Shown here piece after piece: positions 1-7,631 of a stretch of DNA of 11,618 bases. The stretch spans positions 1 through 11,618 of the forward strand of contig CALZOH010000097.1 of assembly GCA_945827465.1 (NCBI GenBank), in the 5' to 3' direction. Both the position numbers and the translations under genes were made by a program. Source of the stretch: an uncultured Prevotellaceae bacterium (GTDB lineage: Bacteria; Bacteroidota; Bacteroidia; Bacteroidales; Bacteroidaceae). The notes beneath the pieces were generated by a model, which had not been told where the DNA came from, made no database searches, and saw only the letters and a program-made list of their open reading frames with translations. Position 1 is the stretch's first letter, and each line of letters starts with the position of its first letter.

Positions 1-163
1 GAGGCACTTTGCCAGCATGGCAAAACCTCTAAATTGATAAAATGAGTGGCTTTGCCAGCATGGCATAATATCTGTTTTGACCCATTGAGGCATTTTGCTA
101 TACTGGCAAAACCACTAAATTGAAAAAATGAGGCACCTTGCTACTCTGACAAAGGGTTGTTCC
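1..163. repeat. 43-bp tandem repeat array (3 full units plus a degenerate fourth)
   Basis: Three consecutive units begin with GAG at positions 1, 44 and 87, exactly 43 bp apart, and a fourth decaying unit starts at 130. Units 1 and 3 match at 36 of 43 positions by eye. Unit 2 shares the core but diverges in its second half. Each unit carries an interrupted palindrome, best in unit 1 (TTTGCCA-GCA-TGGCAAA, 8-24), nearly intact in unit 2 (51-67) and more decayed in units 3 and 4. Because the window starts in phase with a unit, the array may continue to the left. It lies downstream of the minus-strand operon and contains no convincing gene. It is not a CRISPR, since the whole period is repeated and there are no unique spacers. 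Function unknown: a protein-binding array, a REP-like hairpin cluster or a variable-number repeat are all possible. Confidence 0.75.
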
Positions 164-204
164 AACAAAATGCAGACACCATTTGTCAAGGAAGAAAATT
201 AAAA

Positions 205-309
205 CCCAATCGGTCATTAGATGGTGATGCGTTAAGAAGACGTATTTTTGTCTTCTGACAATCCGTTCAGAATCAAAGGATGACTCAGAACCTCTAATGA
301 GCGATTGGG
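205..309 (-). terminator. Large imperfect foldback with T-rich exit, probable terminator or structured 3' end
   Basis: Outer arms at 205-221 and 293-309 are reverse complements with one mismatch in 17 bp. An inner hairpin has 7-bp arms (AGAAGAC 235-241, GTCTTCT 250-256) and an 8-nt loop. A short ATCC/GGAT pair (261-264, 278-281) could form a side branch. On the minus strand the closing stem is followed by TTTTAATTTT, as expected for intrinsic termination, and the element begins 14 bp past the GH88 stop codon. It is much larger than a normal terminator, so a MITE-like element or a structured RNA are alternatives. I see no target-site duplication next to the arms. Confidence 0.55.
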
Positions 310-323
310 CAAGGAGAAATAGA

Positions 324-1661
324 TTATAAAGCCGACTGGCCGGAGAGTATGCGGTGGTAACGATAGAGTGCCTCGATGAAATAATAGTCGGCATAGACCA
401 AAGGAACATCCATCTCGGCTTTGTGAGGAATAGAACCCACCGAATGCATCAGTACGAAGTAGGCGTTCTTCTTATAAGGCGCACGATAAGCCTCACTACC
501 CAAGGAATGGAGGATGGTTTTGGCCGCTTGAAGGTACTCCTGCTTCTTTTTTGCCTTTACATAACCGCTTAACTCCAACAAAGCAGAGGCTACGCAGGCA
601 GCTGCCGAGGCGTCGCGATAGTTGGCCGTGAAGACGCGGGCATTCGACCGCACTCCCGGAGTGTATCCTTTTTGATAGGCATTGAAATCCCACCAAGGAA
701 TCATGTCTGACGGCAGGTTGGGATGGTTTATGAAGAAGTCGGCAGCCTTCTCAGCAGCTTTCAGGTAACGTTTGTCACGGGTCTCACGATAGGTCATGGT
801 AAATCCGTAGATGCCCCACGCCTGTCCACGAGACCAAGTGGAGTTGTCGGAATATCCTTGTGCGGTCTCACCTTTGATAGGACGACCGGTTTGGTCGTCG
901 TATGCTACTACATGATAACAACTATAGTCCTTGCGCAGATGGTTTTTCAAAGTTTTATCAGCGTGACTGATGGCGATTTGCCTGAATTTTTCGTCGCCGG
1001 TCACCTTAGCAGCGTAAAATAAGAGTTCCAGATTCATCATATTGTCTATAATAACCGGCATTTTGAAGGTTTGCTCGCCGTGCCAAGAGCGAAATCCGTT
1101 CCACGACTGTATGATTCCGGCTTGGGGACGGAAGCGCGTGCACAGGGAGCGAGCGCTCTCAACTAAAATGTCCTTGTATTCGGGCCGTGGGGCAAAGCGC
1201 AGCGCGTTACCATAACTGCAATACATCATGAAACCCACATCGTGATTGCCGGTATACTTCTTAACAGGTTCCAGCAGTTGCATGTAAGCGCGAGCAGAGT
1301 CTGCCAAAGCCTCCTGACGGGTAAAGTCATAAAGATACCACAGGCTGCCGGGGAAGAATCCGGATGTCCACTCGTAGATATGGGTCTTGCTGAGGGCGCC
1401 GCTGCTGTTCATCGTGCGTGGCATACAGTTCTTGCCGTTGCCGGTAGTGGGTTGTTGCATCATCAATTCGTATTGACGAACGGCAAATTCCATGTTTTCG
1501 CGAATAAAGGCTTTTTCGCTCTCTACTTCATCGGCATATAGCGGAAGAAATAGAGCTGCCGAGAGCCACAGAAGGCTTTGTCGGCGCAAAAAAGGAGTTA
1601 CGGAACTCATGGATAAAGACATTTTGCGGTGAAATGCTTTCTTCAGGATCGTTTTCATCAT
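324..1661 (-). CDS. Secreted GH88 unsaturated glucuronyl hydrolase
   Basis: The 445-aa protein belongs to glycoside hydrolase family 88, which hydrolyses the 4,5-unsaturated uronic acid left on oligosaccharides by polysaccharide lyases, for example those acting on chondroitin, hyaluronan or heparin. It has a basic N-terminus and a hydrophobic signal segment (about residues 29-43, ending LYA), so export to the periplasm is likely. Family motifs follow in order: EWTSGFFPG (97-105), NHDVGF with D141, IIDNMMN with D206, and STWSRGQAWGIYGF (274-287). D141 and D206 correspond to the two catalytic aspartates of characterised GH88 enzymes. A late DVPLVYADYYFIEAL segment (418-432) fits the closing helix of the alpha6/alpha6 barrel. 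The start is uncertain: M1, M14 or M18 would all keep the signal peptide. It is the last gene of the minus-strand cluster, 25 bp after rarA. No polysaccharide lyase or SusC/SusD pair is visible, so the natural glycan is unknown. Confidence 0.9.
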   Translation of the reverse strand: MMKTILKKAFHRKMSLSMSSVTPFLRRQSLLWLSAALFLPLYADEVESEKAFIRENMEFAVRQYELMMQQPTTGNGKNCMPRTMNSSGALSKTHIYEWTSGFFPGSLWYLYDFTRQEALADSARAYMQLLEPVKKYTGNHDVGFMMYCSYGNALRFAPRPEYKDILVESARSLCTRFRPQAGIIQSWNGFRSWHGEQTFKMPVIIDNMMNLELLFYAAKVTGDEKFRQIAISHADKTLKNHLRKDYSCYHVVAYDDQTGRPIKGETAQGYSDNSTWSRGQAWGIYGFTMTYRETRDKRYLKAAEKAADFFINHPNLPSDMIPWWDFNAYQKGYTPGVRSNARVFTANYRDASAAACVASALLELSGYVKAKKKQEYLQAAKTILHSLGSEAYRAPYKKNAYFVLMHSVGSIPHKAEMDVPLVYADYYFIEALYRYHRILSGQSAL

Positions 1662-1686
1662 TGTATGATTGTGTAAAAGTATCTAC

Positions 1687-2970
1687 TTATGATTCGGGAG
1701 AGGGTTGTTCGCCCCAAATGCGACCTAAATAATCGCTCAACTTGCGTTCGGCCGGATTGTCCTGGGGCTCCCAAAGGCGAAGTTGGGTCAACTCATCGGG
1801 CATATACTGCTGGCGCACAAAATGTCCGGGATAATCGTGAGGATATTGATAGTCGGCGCCATAGCCCAAGTCGCTCATCAACTGGGTGGGAGCGTTGCGC
1901 AGGTGGAGGGGAACGGGTTGATTGCCGGTTTGTTCCACTACCGAAAGGGCTTTATTGATTCCTAAATAGGCGGAATTGCTCTTAGGACTGGAAGCCAGAT
2001 AGACGGTGGCCTGTGCCAAGGGGATGCGGCCTTCGGGCCAGCCTATTTTCTGCACGGCATCAAAGGCGGCGTTGGCCATTAAGAGGGCGTTTGGGTTGGC
2101 AAGACCTATATCTTCGGAAGCCGAGATGACCAATCGGCGCGCAATGAACTTGGGATCTTCGCCGGCAGCCACCATTCGGGCCAACCAATAGAGTGCCGCA
2201 TCGGGATGACTGCCTCGTATGCTCTTAATGAAGGCTGAAATGATGTCGTAGTGCATTTCTCCACCCTTGTCATAAGCCTGCGGATTCTGCTGCAACTGTC
2301 GTGTGACCACTTCATTACTGAAAACGATGGTCTCGTCATCGGCAAATGAGTTGGACACCAAGTCTAAAATGTTCAGCAGCTTGCGTGCGTCGCCGCCACT
2401 ATAACGAAAAATGGCGTCGGTCTCGCGCAATTCCACTTTACGCTCCTTTAAAATGGGGTCGGTAGTCAGCGCTCGGCGGATCAATTCGTTTAAATCGTCG
2501 TCGGTAAGGCTTTTGAGCACGTAAACCTGGCATCGCGAGAGCAAGGGACGTATCACCTCGAAAGAAGGATTCTCTGTGGTGGCTCCGATAAGGGTGACGA
2601 TGCCGCGCTCAACAGCTGACAAGAGGGAATCTTGTTGTGATTTACTGAAACGGTGAATCTCATCGATGAACAGAATAGGAGTTGGCGAATCGAAGAAACG
2701 ATTCTTCTGGGCCTTGTCAATGACTTCGCGCACGTCTTTAACCCCACTGTTGATGGCACTGAGGGTATAAAACGAGGTGTTGAGCGTAGTGGCAATGATT
2801 TGGGCAAGCGTAGTTTTTCCCACACCGGGAGGTCCCCACATGATGAAAGACGAAACGCGTTGGTTATCGATCATTTTTCGGATGACGCCATCAGGTCCTA
2901 CCAGATGTTTTTGACCTACATATTCTTCTAAAGAGTTCGGACGTAGCCGTTCAGCCAATGGTATTGCCAT
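1687..2970 (-). CDS. rarA: Replication-associated recombination protein A (RarA/MgsA), AAA+ ATPase
   Basis: The 427-aa protein is a clamp-loader-related AAA+ ATPase. In E. coli and eukaryotes (WRNIP1/Mgs1) members act at stalled replication forks and gaps as tetramers that open duplex ends. The sequence starts with the family signature (PLAERLRPNSLEEYVGQ, residues 4-20). Walker A is GPPGVGKT (46-53), Walker B FIDEIHRF (101-108), sensor 1 GATTENPSF (129-137), an SRC-type arginine finger lies at about 145-147, and sensor 2 is GGDARKLLN (192-200). The C-terminal half carries the MgsA-specific region (HYDIISAFIKSIRGSHPDAA, about 233-252; ISASEDIGLANPNAL further on). Length and motif order are normal, so it should be functional. 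The ATG at 2970 directly precedes the conserved N-terminus. It sits 38 bp after the GH42-like gene and 25 bp before the GH88 gene, an unusual setting for a cytosolic repair ATPase. Confidence 0.97.
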   Translation of the reverse strand: MAIPLAERLRPNSLEEYVGQKHLVGPDGVIRKMIDNQRVSSFIMWGPPGVGKTTLAQIIATTLNTSFYTLSAINSGVKDVREVIDKAQKNRFFDSPTPILFIDEIHRFSKSQQDSLLSAVERGIVTLIGATTENPSFEVIRPLLSRCQVYVLKSLTDDDLNELIRRALTTDPILKERKVELRETDAIFRYSGGDARKLLNILDLVSNSFADDETIVFSNEVVTRQLQQNPQAYDKGGEMHYDIISAFIKSIRGSHPDAALYWLARMVAAGEDPKFIARRLVISASEDIGLANPNALLMANAAFDAVQKIGWPEGRIPLAQATVYLASSPKSNSAYLGINKALSVVEQTGNQPVPLHLRNAPTQLMSDLGYGADYQYPHDYPGHFVRQQYMPDELTQLRLWEPQDNPAERKLSDYLGRIWGEQPSPES

Positions 2971-3008
2971 TTCAGTTGTTGTTTAATGAAAATATTCGTA
3001 TTCCTTAT

Positions 3009-4979
3009 TTATATGATAGCGATATAACCGGTGTTCCACTTCTCCACCAAAGGCACTTTGACACATATTTCATCGCCTTGACGGGTAAAACGCAGGCGGC
3101 AGTCGCGTCGACCGGCTTGACGCCACACTAAACGACGGGCGTCAGCGCATCCTCGCAGACGCAGGGAGACTGATTCGGCATCGGTAATGCTGGGATTGAG
3201 CAGACATACGGATCGCAAACTGCCGGTAGAAGTCACTCGCGGCACCACAATCATTCGGCAAGGATCTTCAAGGATGACGGGCAGCTGATGATTGGCACAC
3301 CAATCGGCGGCAGCGAGCAATTGCCGGCATTCGCCACCTGTCAGTTCGGTGGTAAAGGAAGATACTACGGCAACACGGCCTTTCCCCTGCTCCGACAGAT
3401 AGAAATAGAACGGTAAAGAGCACTCCGTGGATTTAAGGGAGGCCGTAAATCCGCGTTGCACAGCCTGACTCCATCCGGCCTGGTCGATCAAGATGCCGCG
3501 ATGGGTAAAAAGTTCGCGCCCCTCCTCTTCACCCAAGCCGAGCACAGCCTCGGCATCCAACAAAAGGGCTTGAGGCCGTCGGGCATCAGGACAAAGTGGC
3601 AGTCCGAGAGTGGAAAGCGCGGGAGTGGAAGACTGCGCTTGGGTGGTGATCCACGCAAAGGGGGGCATATTGGGCTCACAACGCAAGACTTGCTGCTGAC
3701 TGATGTAAGGATTCAGTCCGCCGGGCTCGGTGTGGAGGTTAAAACTGGCGTAGGTTTCATAAAAAGACTTCCATTGGTTCAATACCTTGAAGTAATGACT
3801 GCTATACCACTCCATGGGCTCGTAGGCTCCGCAAATAATGGCGTATGAAAGTTGGGTGACACCCAATGCCAAGTAAAGCTGCGACTCTACGCAAAGTCCG
3901 TGAGGCGATTTTCCGGTGGCACGATGGGGATAACCTTCCACTTCAGCCGCAATTTGGCTGATACCGGAAGGTAACCGACGAACCTGACGGGCCATGTCGT
4001 AAGCTTTACCGATCATCCCCTGCGGGTCATGGTCTTGGTAGAAGCCATTACCCGGTCGCGAAGCCGGTTCAAGGCCTGTTTCAGCACGCATAGCCTCAAA
4101 AATCAGATTCCAATCATATCCTTCCATCAATTCACGATGGAAATTGGCATGCTGCAGTCCCATCCGAGTTTGGGGCGATGCCTGATGGACGGCACGGGAG
4201 ATTCTGCGAGCCACGAGGGCCAAACTTTCTTGTGAAAATCGAATCCAATTCTTACGGACAATGATGGAGGCAGGAGTATTTTCGTTGAGTTGACGGACCA
4301 AGGATTCTCTATCGAAGTGGCAGCCGAACTGCTGATTGAAAGCATCAAGACACGTCGGACAGAAACAAAGCATCGGTGCAGGAGCATGATGGTTGATGCG
4401 CAGGTCGTCATCCAACCATACGACCGAAGGTTGACATGCCGCGGCATACGCAGCATATGTGCGTTCCAAATATTGAAGAAACGCTTCCTGACGAGGACAA
4501 TTTTCCATGTGGGTTTGCTCTCCGTTAGGACCGATAACGGTTGTCCAATCCTGCGGAATGGTTTCGCTGTTCGAGAATTCGAAACTATCACCGTGACCAA
4601 TGGTTATTCCCTGAATGGCAACGCCTAATCCGGATTTTTTCAAGTCTTTCGCAAGGCTGGCCATCCTTTTTGCCGACTGCAAATGCTTGTTCTCGTCGAG
4701 CGTAGTGGTTTCCATGCACAGCCAAACCTCATCCCACAGTTTCGGATACTCCTGAAGGGCCTGAAGAAGGTCTGATCTTAATGTGTCATTCTGATGATGA
4801 GACGGCCAAAGACGCAGCAACATTTTAAACGGAGAGTTCTCGGCATATGCAAACTGACTGCCGGCCACGAAACAGCAGGCTGTAACAAAAAAAATAATGA
4901 TGGGTTGCAAGACAGATCTTTTCACATCACTCAATATAAGATTAATCAGACTCAAGATAGAGTTCTTCCTCTTCTTCAT
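3009..4979 (-). CDS. Secreted GH42-like TIM-barrel protein of unknown specificity
   Basis: This 656-aa protein looks like an exported glycoside hydrolase related to the GH42/clan A barrels, but I cannot name its substrate. Residues 1-46 form a signal peptide: basic MKKRKN, a hydrophobic core (24-40), then AYA before ENSP. Inside the barrel are VVWLDDDLR (186-194), a cysteine cluster CFCPTC (205-210) followed by LDAFN as in GH42-like proteins, and AAEVEGYPHR (344-353), where E346 or E348 could be the nucleophile by analogy. The C-terminal part (about 460-656) is beta-rich and resembles the glutaminase-like and beta-sandwich modules of such enzymes. I chose the ATG at 4979 because it gives a compact signal peptide; an in-frame ATG at 5021 would lengthen the n-region and the overlap. 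The start lies inside the GH25 gene (38-bp overlap), suggesting coupled translation. VTAC at 32-35 resembles a lipobox, but the hydrophobic stretch runs past it, so signal peptidase I is favoured. Family placement is moderate; substrate unknown. Confidence 0.75.
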   Translation of the reverse strand: MKKRKNSILSLINLILSDVKRSVLQPIIIFFVTACCFVAGSQFAYAENSPFKMLLRLWPSHHQNDTLRSDLLQALQEYPKLWDEVWLCMETTTLDENKHLQSAKRMASLAKDLKKSGLGVAIQGITIGHGDSFEFSNSETIPQDWTTVIGPNGEQTHMENCPRQEAFLQYLERTYAAYAAACQPSVVWLDDDLRINHHAPAPMLCFCPTCLDAFNQQFGCHFDRESLVRQLNENTPASIIVRKNWIRFSQESLALVARRISRAVHQASPQTRMGLQHANFHRELMEGYDWNLIFEAMRAETGLEPASRPGNGFYQDHDPQGMIGKAYDMARQVRRLPSGISQIAAEVEGYPHRATGKSPHGLCVESQLYLALGVTQLSYAIICGAYEPMEWYSSHYFKVLNQWKSFYETYASFNLHTEPGGLNPYISQQQVLRCEPNMPPFAWITTQAQSSTPALSTLGLPLCPDARRPQALLLDAEAVLGLGEEEGRELFTHRGILIDQAGWSQAVQRGFTASLKSTECSLPFYFYLSEQGKGRVAVVSSFTTELTGGECRQLLAAADWCANHQLPVILEDPCRMIVVPRVTSTGSLRSVCLLNPSITDAESVSLRLRGCADARRLVWRQAGRRDCRLRFTRQGDEICVKVPLVEKWNTGYIAII

Positions 4980-5787
4980 GACGCCCAATGGTGAATCTTT
5001 GCAAGTCATACATCGAACCATTGTAGATATCCAAATCTACGAAGCCTTTGATTCCGCGTACTCTACCACGGTCGGTATGCTGCCAGAACTTCCATGGGCC
5101 GGTATATTGAAGCGTATCAACGTAGTAGTGAGCAATCCAATATGGATATTGGTTGAAAATGCTATCGCTGAAGTACTTTAACTTAAAATCATAATTGGTA
5201 TAAATGATGGGCTTCACTCCGTAATGATTTTCAACCACTCGCAGCCAAGCGATAGCTGCATGTTTAATTTGATCGGGAGTTAGCGTACCACGTTTCTCGA
5301 AATCTAACACAGGAGGTAAGTCTCCGTCCTCCAAATGAACCTGTTTTAAGAAATAACGAGCCTGTGCCTCGGGCGATTCTTTCGGATGGAAGAAATGATA
5401 AACGCCTCGGATGAAGTTGTTTTCGCGTGCTTGGTAAAAATTATCATTAAAATTCTCGTCGAGAAAGTCCACTCCTTCGGTGGCTTTCATAAAAACAAAA
5501 CGAATAGGCGTATCGTACAACTGAGCATTCCTTAACAGATCCCAGTCAATTTCTCCTTGGTGATGAGAAATGTCTATTCCATGTATGGAATATCCTGCCG
5601 GATAACCTTTATTACCGAAAATACCTTTCCAACGGAAAGAATAAGGACTGACAAAGAAGTAATAGAAGACAAAAACATAGACTGACACAATGAAAATTCC
5701 ACCCACCCATAAAGCCCAATGGGGAATGTTGTGGGGAAATTTGCGTGAACGTTTCTTTTTACGCTTCTTGCTCGATGTTTTTGCCAC
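4942..5787 (-). CDS. Membrane-anchored GH25 lysozyme-like muramidase
   Basis: The 281-aa protein has a very basic cytoplasmic N-terminus (KKRKKKRSRK, 7-16), one transmembrane helix (about 24-46) and a GH25 domain from about residue 65 to 265, so it should be a type II membrane protein with its catalytic domain in the periplasm. GH25 enzymes (Chalaropsis-type lysozymes) cut the MurNAc-GlcNAc bond of peptidoglycan. Visible family motifs are HGIDISHHQG (69-78, D72), FVFMKATEG (97-105), YHFFHP (130-135), LDFEKRG (161-167) with the D162-x-E164 catalytic pair, and WQHTDRG plus VDLDIYNG (250-257). The catalytic set appears complete. The start is GTG at 5787: no ATG or TTG occurs between it and the upstream in-frame stop (5830-5832), and the basic/TM segment argues against later starts. 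The acidic tail (EEEEELYLESD) is encoded by bases that also encode the start of the next gene. It is the first gene of the four-gene minus-strand cluster. Confidence 0.92.
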   Translation of the reverse strand: MAKTSSKKRKKKRSRKFPHNIPHWALWVGGIFIVSVYVFVFYYFFVSPYSFRWKGIFGNKGYPAGYSIHGIDISHHQGEIDWDLLRNAQLYDTPIRFVFMKATEGVDFLDENFNDNFYQARENNFIRGVYHFFHPKESPEAQARYFLKQVHLEDGDLPPVLDFEKRGTLTPDQIKHAAIAWLRVVENHYGVKPIIYTNYDFKLKYFSDSIFNQYPYWIAHYYVDTLQYTGPWKFWQHTDRGRVRGIKGFVDLDIYNGSMYDLQRFTIGRHEEEEELYLESD

Positions 5788-5809
5788 TACTCTACCGGAG
5801 TTGTTATAA

Positions 5810-5844
5810 ACTAATCTCCTCCAAGCAAGTTAGAGGAGATTAGT
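5810..5844 (-). terminator. Perfect 12-bp inverted repeat after pfp, probable terminator
   Basis: The arms 5810-5821 and 5833-5844 are perfectly complementary over 12 bp (ACTAATCTCCTC / GAGGAGATTAGT) around an 11-nt loop. It lies in the 83-bp gap between the pfp stop and the GH25 start. On the minus strand the stem is followed only by TTATAACAACTCC, so the U-tract is weak. It probably ends or attenuates pfp transcription before the lysozyme-led operon; a protein-binding operator is an alternative. Confidence 0.6.
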
Positions 5845-5870
5845 AAATAGATTTCAAACTAAAAAAGGGT

Positions 5871-7508
5871 TTAAGCTTGTTCCAACTGCAATGTTACAGT
5901 CGTGCGATCACATACCTCGCTGGGACCGAAGTACTGAATAGGACCGGGATAGATGAAAGAAGTGTTCTTCTTCCATTCGTCGCGCTGTGCAGCGAATGTC
6001 TTGAAGGGCTTTCCGTTCAAATCTACCAAAGCTTTCTTGATAACGGGCTTCATGGCACCGTTGCGCTTCTCCATATTCAACATCATCGTGATGGGTACAC
6101 CACCTGCGATCCATTGCTCAGCAGGTGCAATGGTGTTCTTCACGATAGCCATATAACCGGTCTTACCATTGGCAATCAGTTGTGAGGCACTTACACCCAA
6201 AGAATAACAATAATCGGCATCGAAGTTAGAGGGAGCTGCACAGCGACCTTCATATCCGAAGAAGTGGTGAAGTGCTGAGAACTTGCCTTTATACTCTCCA
6301 GCAGCCTTCATTTGCTGTAACTTCTGTGCAACCATAGACGAAAGTAACTTCTCGGTTTCAATTAATGACACTTGCACATTTCCATGCGGGTCGCGCTCAC
6401 CGGTCAATTGATCAGCAAATACTCTTGGAAGAGAAGCCAGAGTGGCTGCATTATCCTGGCTCAGGTTCTCCAACAACCAAGCGATGCGGTCTTCGGGCTG
6501 TGCAGTTACATAAGCCTCGGAAGAAAGAACATCATTCAGCTCTGCAATAAGGCGCTTGATAGAAGGGATAAACTCAATCAGTCCTTCAGGAATCAGTACG
6601 GTACCGAAATTATTTCCTTCTGCAGCACGAGCAGCAACTACCTGAGCTATATCAGTAACAATTTCGTCAAGAGTTAAACCTTTTTCTTGAATCTCTTCAG
6701 AGATTAAGCAGATGTTGGGCTGAGTTTCCAATGCGCACTCCAATGCAATATGAGAAGCAGAACGTCCCATCAGCTTGATGAAATGCCAATACTTCTTTGC
6801 AGAATTGGCATCGCGCTCGATATTACCGATTACCTCAGCATAAGTCTTGCATGCCGTATCGAAGCCAAAGCTTGTTTCAATCTGATCGTTCTTTAAATCG
6901 CCGTCAATAGTCTTGGGGCAACCGATTACTTGAATACCGGCATTCTGGGCAGCATAATATTCTGCCAAAACACAAGCATTGGTATTTGAGTCATCTCCAC
7001 CTACAATGACAAGGGCCTTAATATTGAGTTCACGCAATATCTTCAAGCCACTTTCAAACTGTGAAACTTCCTCCAATTTAGTGCGGCCTGAACCAATCAT
7101 ATCGAAACCACCGGTATTGCGATATTCATCTATAATGTCAGCAGTCAGTTCCATATAATTGTGATCAACCAAACCACCAGGACCTAATAGGAAACCGTAC
7201 AAACGATTCTCCGGATTCAGACGTTTAATACCATCAAAGATACCACTGATTACGTTGTGACCGCCAGGGGCCTGTCCACCGGAGAGAATTACACCTACAT
7301 TCATCGGTGCAAAACTCTTGGCCTCACCAGGTACAAACTCTACCAAAGGCAAACCATAGGTGTTTGGGAAAAGTTTCTTGATTTCTTCCTGGTCAGAGAC
7401 ACTCTGTGTCGGCTCACCTTCTTTAACATTAACATTACCTTGCAGTCCTAACGGAAGTTTAGGGCTGTAAGCAGCTCTTGCTATTTGTAAAGCACTTTTC
7501 TTAGTCAT
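5871..7508 (-). CDS. pfp: Pyrophosphate-dependent 6-phosphofructokinase, long form
   Basis: The 545-aa enzyme is a PPi-dependent phosphofructokinase (diphosphate--fructose-6-phosphate 1-phosphotransferase), which reversibly converts fructose 6-phosphate and PPi to fructose 1,6-bisphosphate and Pi in cytosolic glycolysis and gluconeogenesis. The phosphoryl donor can be read from the sequence. VGGDDSNTN (169-177) has Asp173 where ATP enzymes have Gly, and PKTIDGDLKN (198-207) has Lys199 where ATP enzymes have Gly; both are hallmarks of PPi use. D202 is the expected catalytic base. Other conserved sites are LSGGQAPGGHN (75-85), GSGRTK (139-144) and MGRS (247-250). The length fits the long PFP class found in Bacteroidetes, spirochaetes and plants. 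I chose the ATG at 7508 (MTKKSALQ) over an in-frame ATG at 7532, because the longer start would leave almost no leader after the -7-like box at 7530-7537. It is divergent from dnaG and followed by a strong inverted repeat. Confidence 0.96.
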   Translation of the reverse strand: MTKKSALQIARAAYSPKLPLGLQGNVNVKEGEPTQSVSDQEEIKKLFPNTYGLPLVEFVPGEAKSFAPMNVGVILSGGQAPGGHNVISGIFDGIKRLNPENRLYGFLLGPGGLVDHNYMELTADIIDEYRNTGGFDMIGSGRTKLEEVSQFESGLKILRELNIKALVIVGGDDSNTNACVLAEYYAAQNAGIQVIGCPKTIDGDLKNDQIETSFGFDTACKTYAEVIGNIERDANSAKKYWHFIKLMGRSASHIALECALETQPNICLISEEIQEKGLTLDEIVTDIAQVVAARAAEGNNFGTVLIPEGLIEFIPSIKRLIAELNDVLSSEAYVTAQPEDRIAWLLENLSQDNAATLASLPRVFADQLTGERDPHGNVQVSLIETEKLLSSMVAQKLQQMKAAGEYKGKFSALHHFFGYEGRCAAPSNFDADYCYSLGVSASQLIANGKTGYMAIVKNTIAPAEQWIAGGVPITMMLNMEKRNGAMKPVIKKALVDLNGKPFKTFAAQRDEWKKNTSFIYPGPIQYFGPSEVCDRTTVTLQLEQA

Positions 7509-7529
7509 AAAATATTTGTTTAAACACCA

Positions 7530-7537
7530 CAAAATTA
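7530..7537 (-). promoter_or_regulatory. Putative -7 box for pfp
   Basis: On the minus strand this reads TAATTTTG, a full match to the Bacteroidetes -7 consensus TAnnTTTG, 22 bp before the pfp ATG at 7508. No TTTG is seen at the usual 19-21 bp spacing upstream, so the promoter call rests on one element. Confidence 0.4.
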
Positions 7538-7631
7538 CTGCATTTTTGCGAGATATACATCGCCGAATTGCAAAAACATGCCGTTTTAAATAATTCTATT
7601 GAGCGGAAAAGCTCATCTAAAAGCTTTTCTG

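Noticed and set aside
1..163. CRISPR array
   Set aside because: Similarity extends over the whole 43-bp period; there are no distinct spacers, and no cas genes are present.
98..409. Minus-strand open frame of 103 codons across the repeat and foldback region
   Set aside because: It reads through the repeat and the foldback, overlaps the end of the GH88 gene in another frame, and has no recognisable protein character.
3456..3848. Plus-strand open frame of 130 codons
   Set aside because: It lies wholly inside the GH42-like gene, whose signal peptide and motifs support the opposite strand.
4127..4600. Minus-strand open frame of 157 codons in a second frame
   Set aside because: Shadow frame within the GH42-like gene; no domain or start context.
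4870..4890. Lipoprotein signal in the GH42-like protein (VTAC)
   Set aside because: The hydrophobic core continues beyond the cysteine and ends in a good AYA cleavage site, favouring an ordinary signal peptide.
5825..5858. Promoter for the lysozyme-led operon (minus strand TTTG, then TAACTTGC)
   Set aside because: The spacing is 22 bp, the -7 box has two mismatches, and it falls inside the inverted repeat; too weak to annotate.
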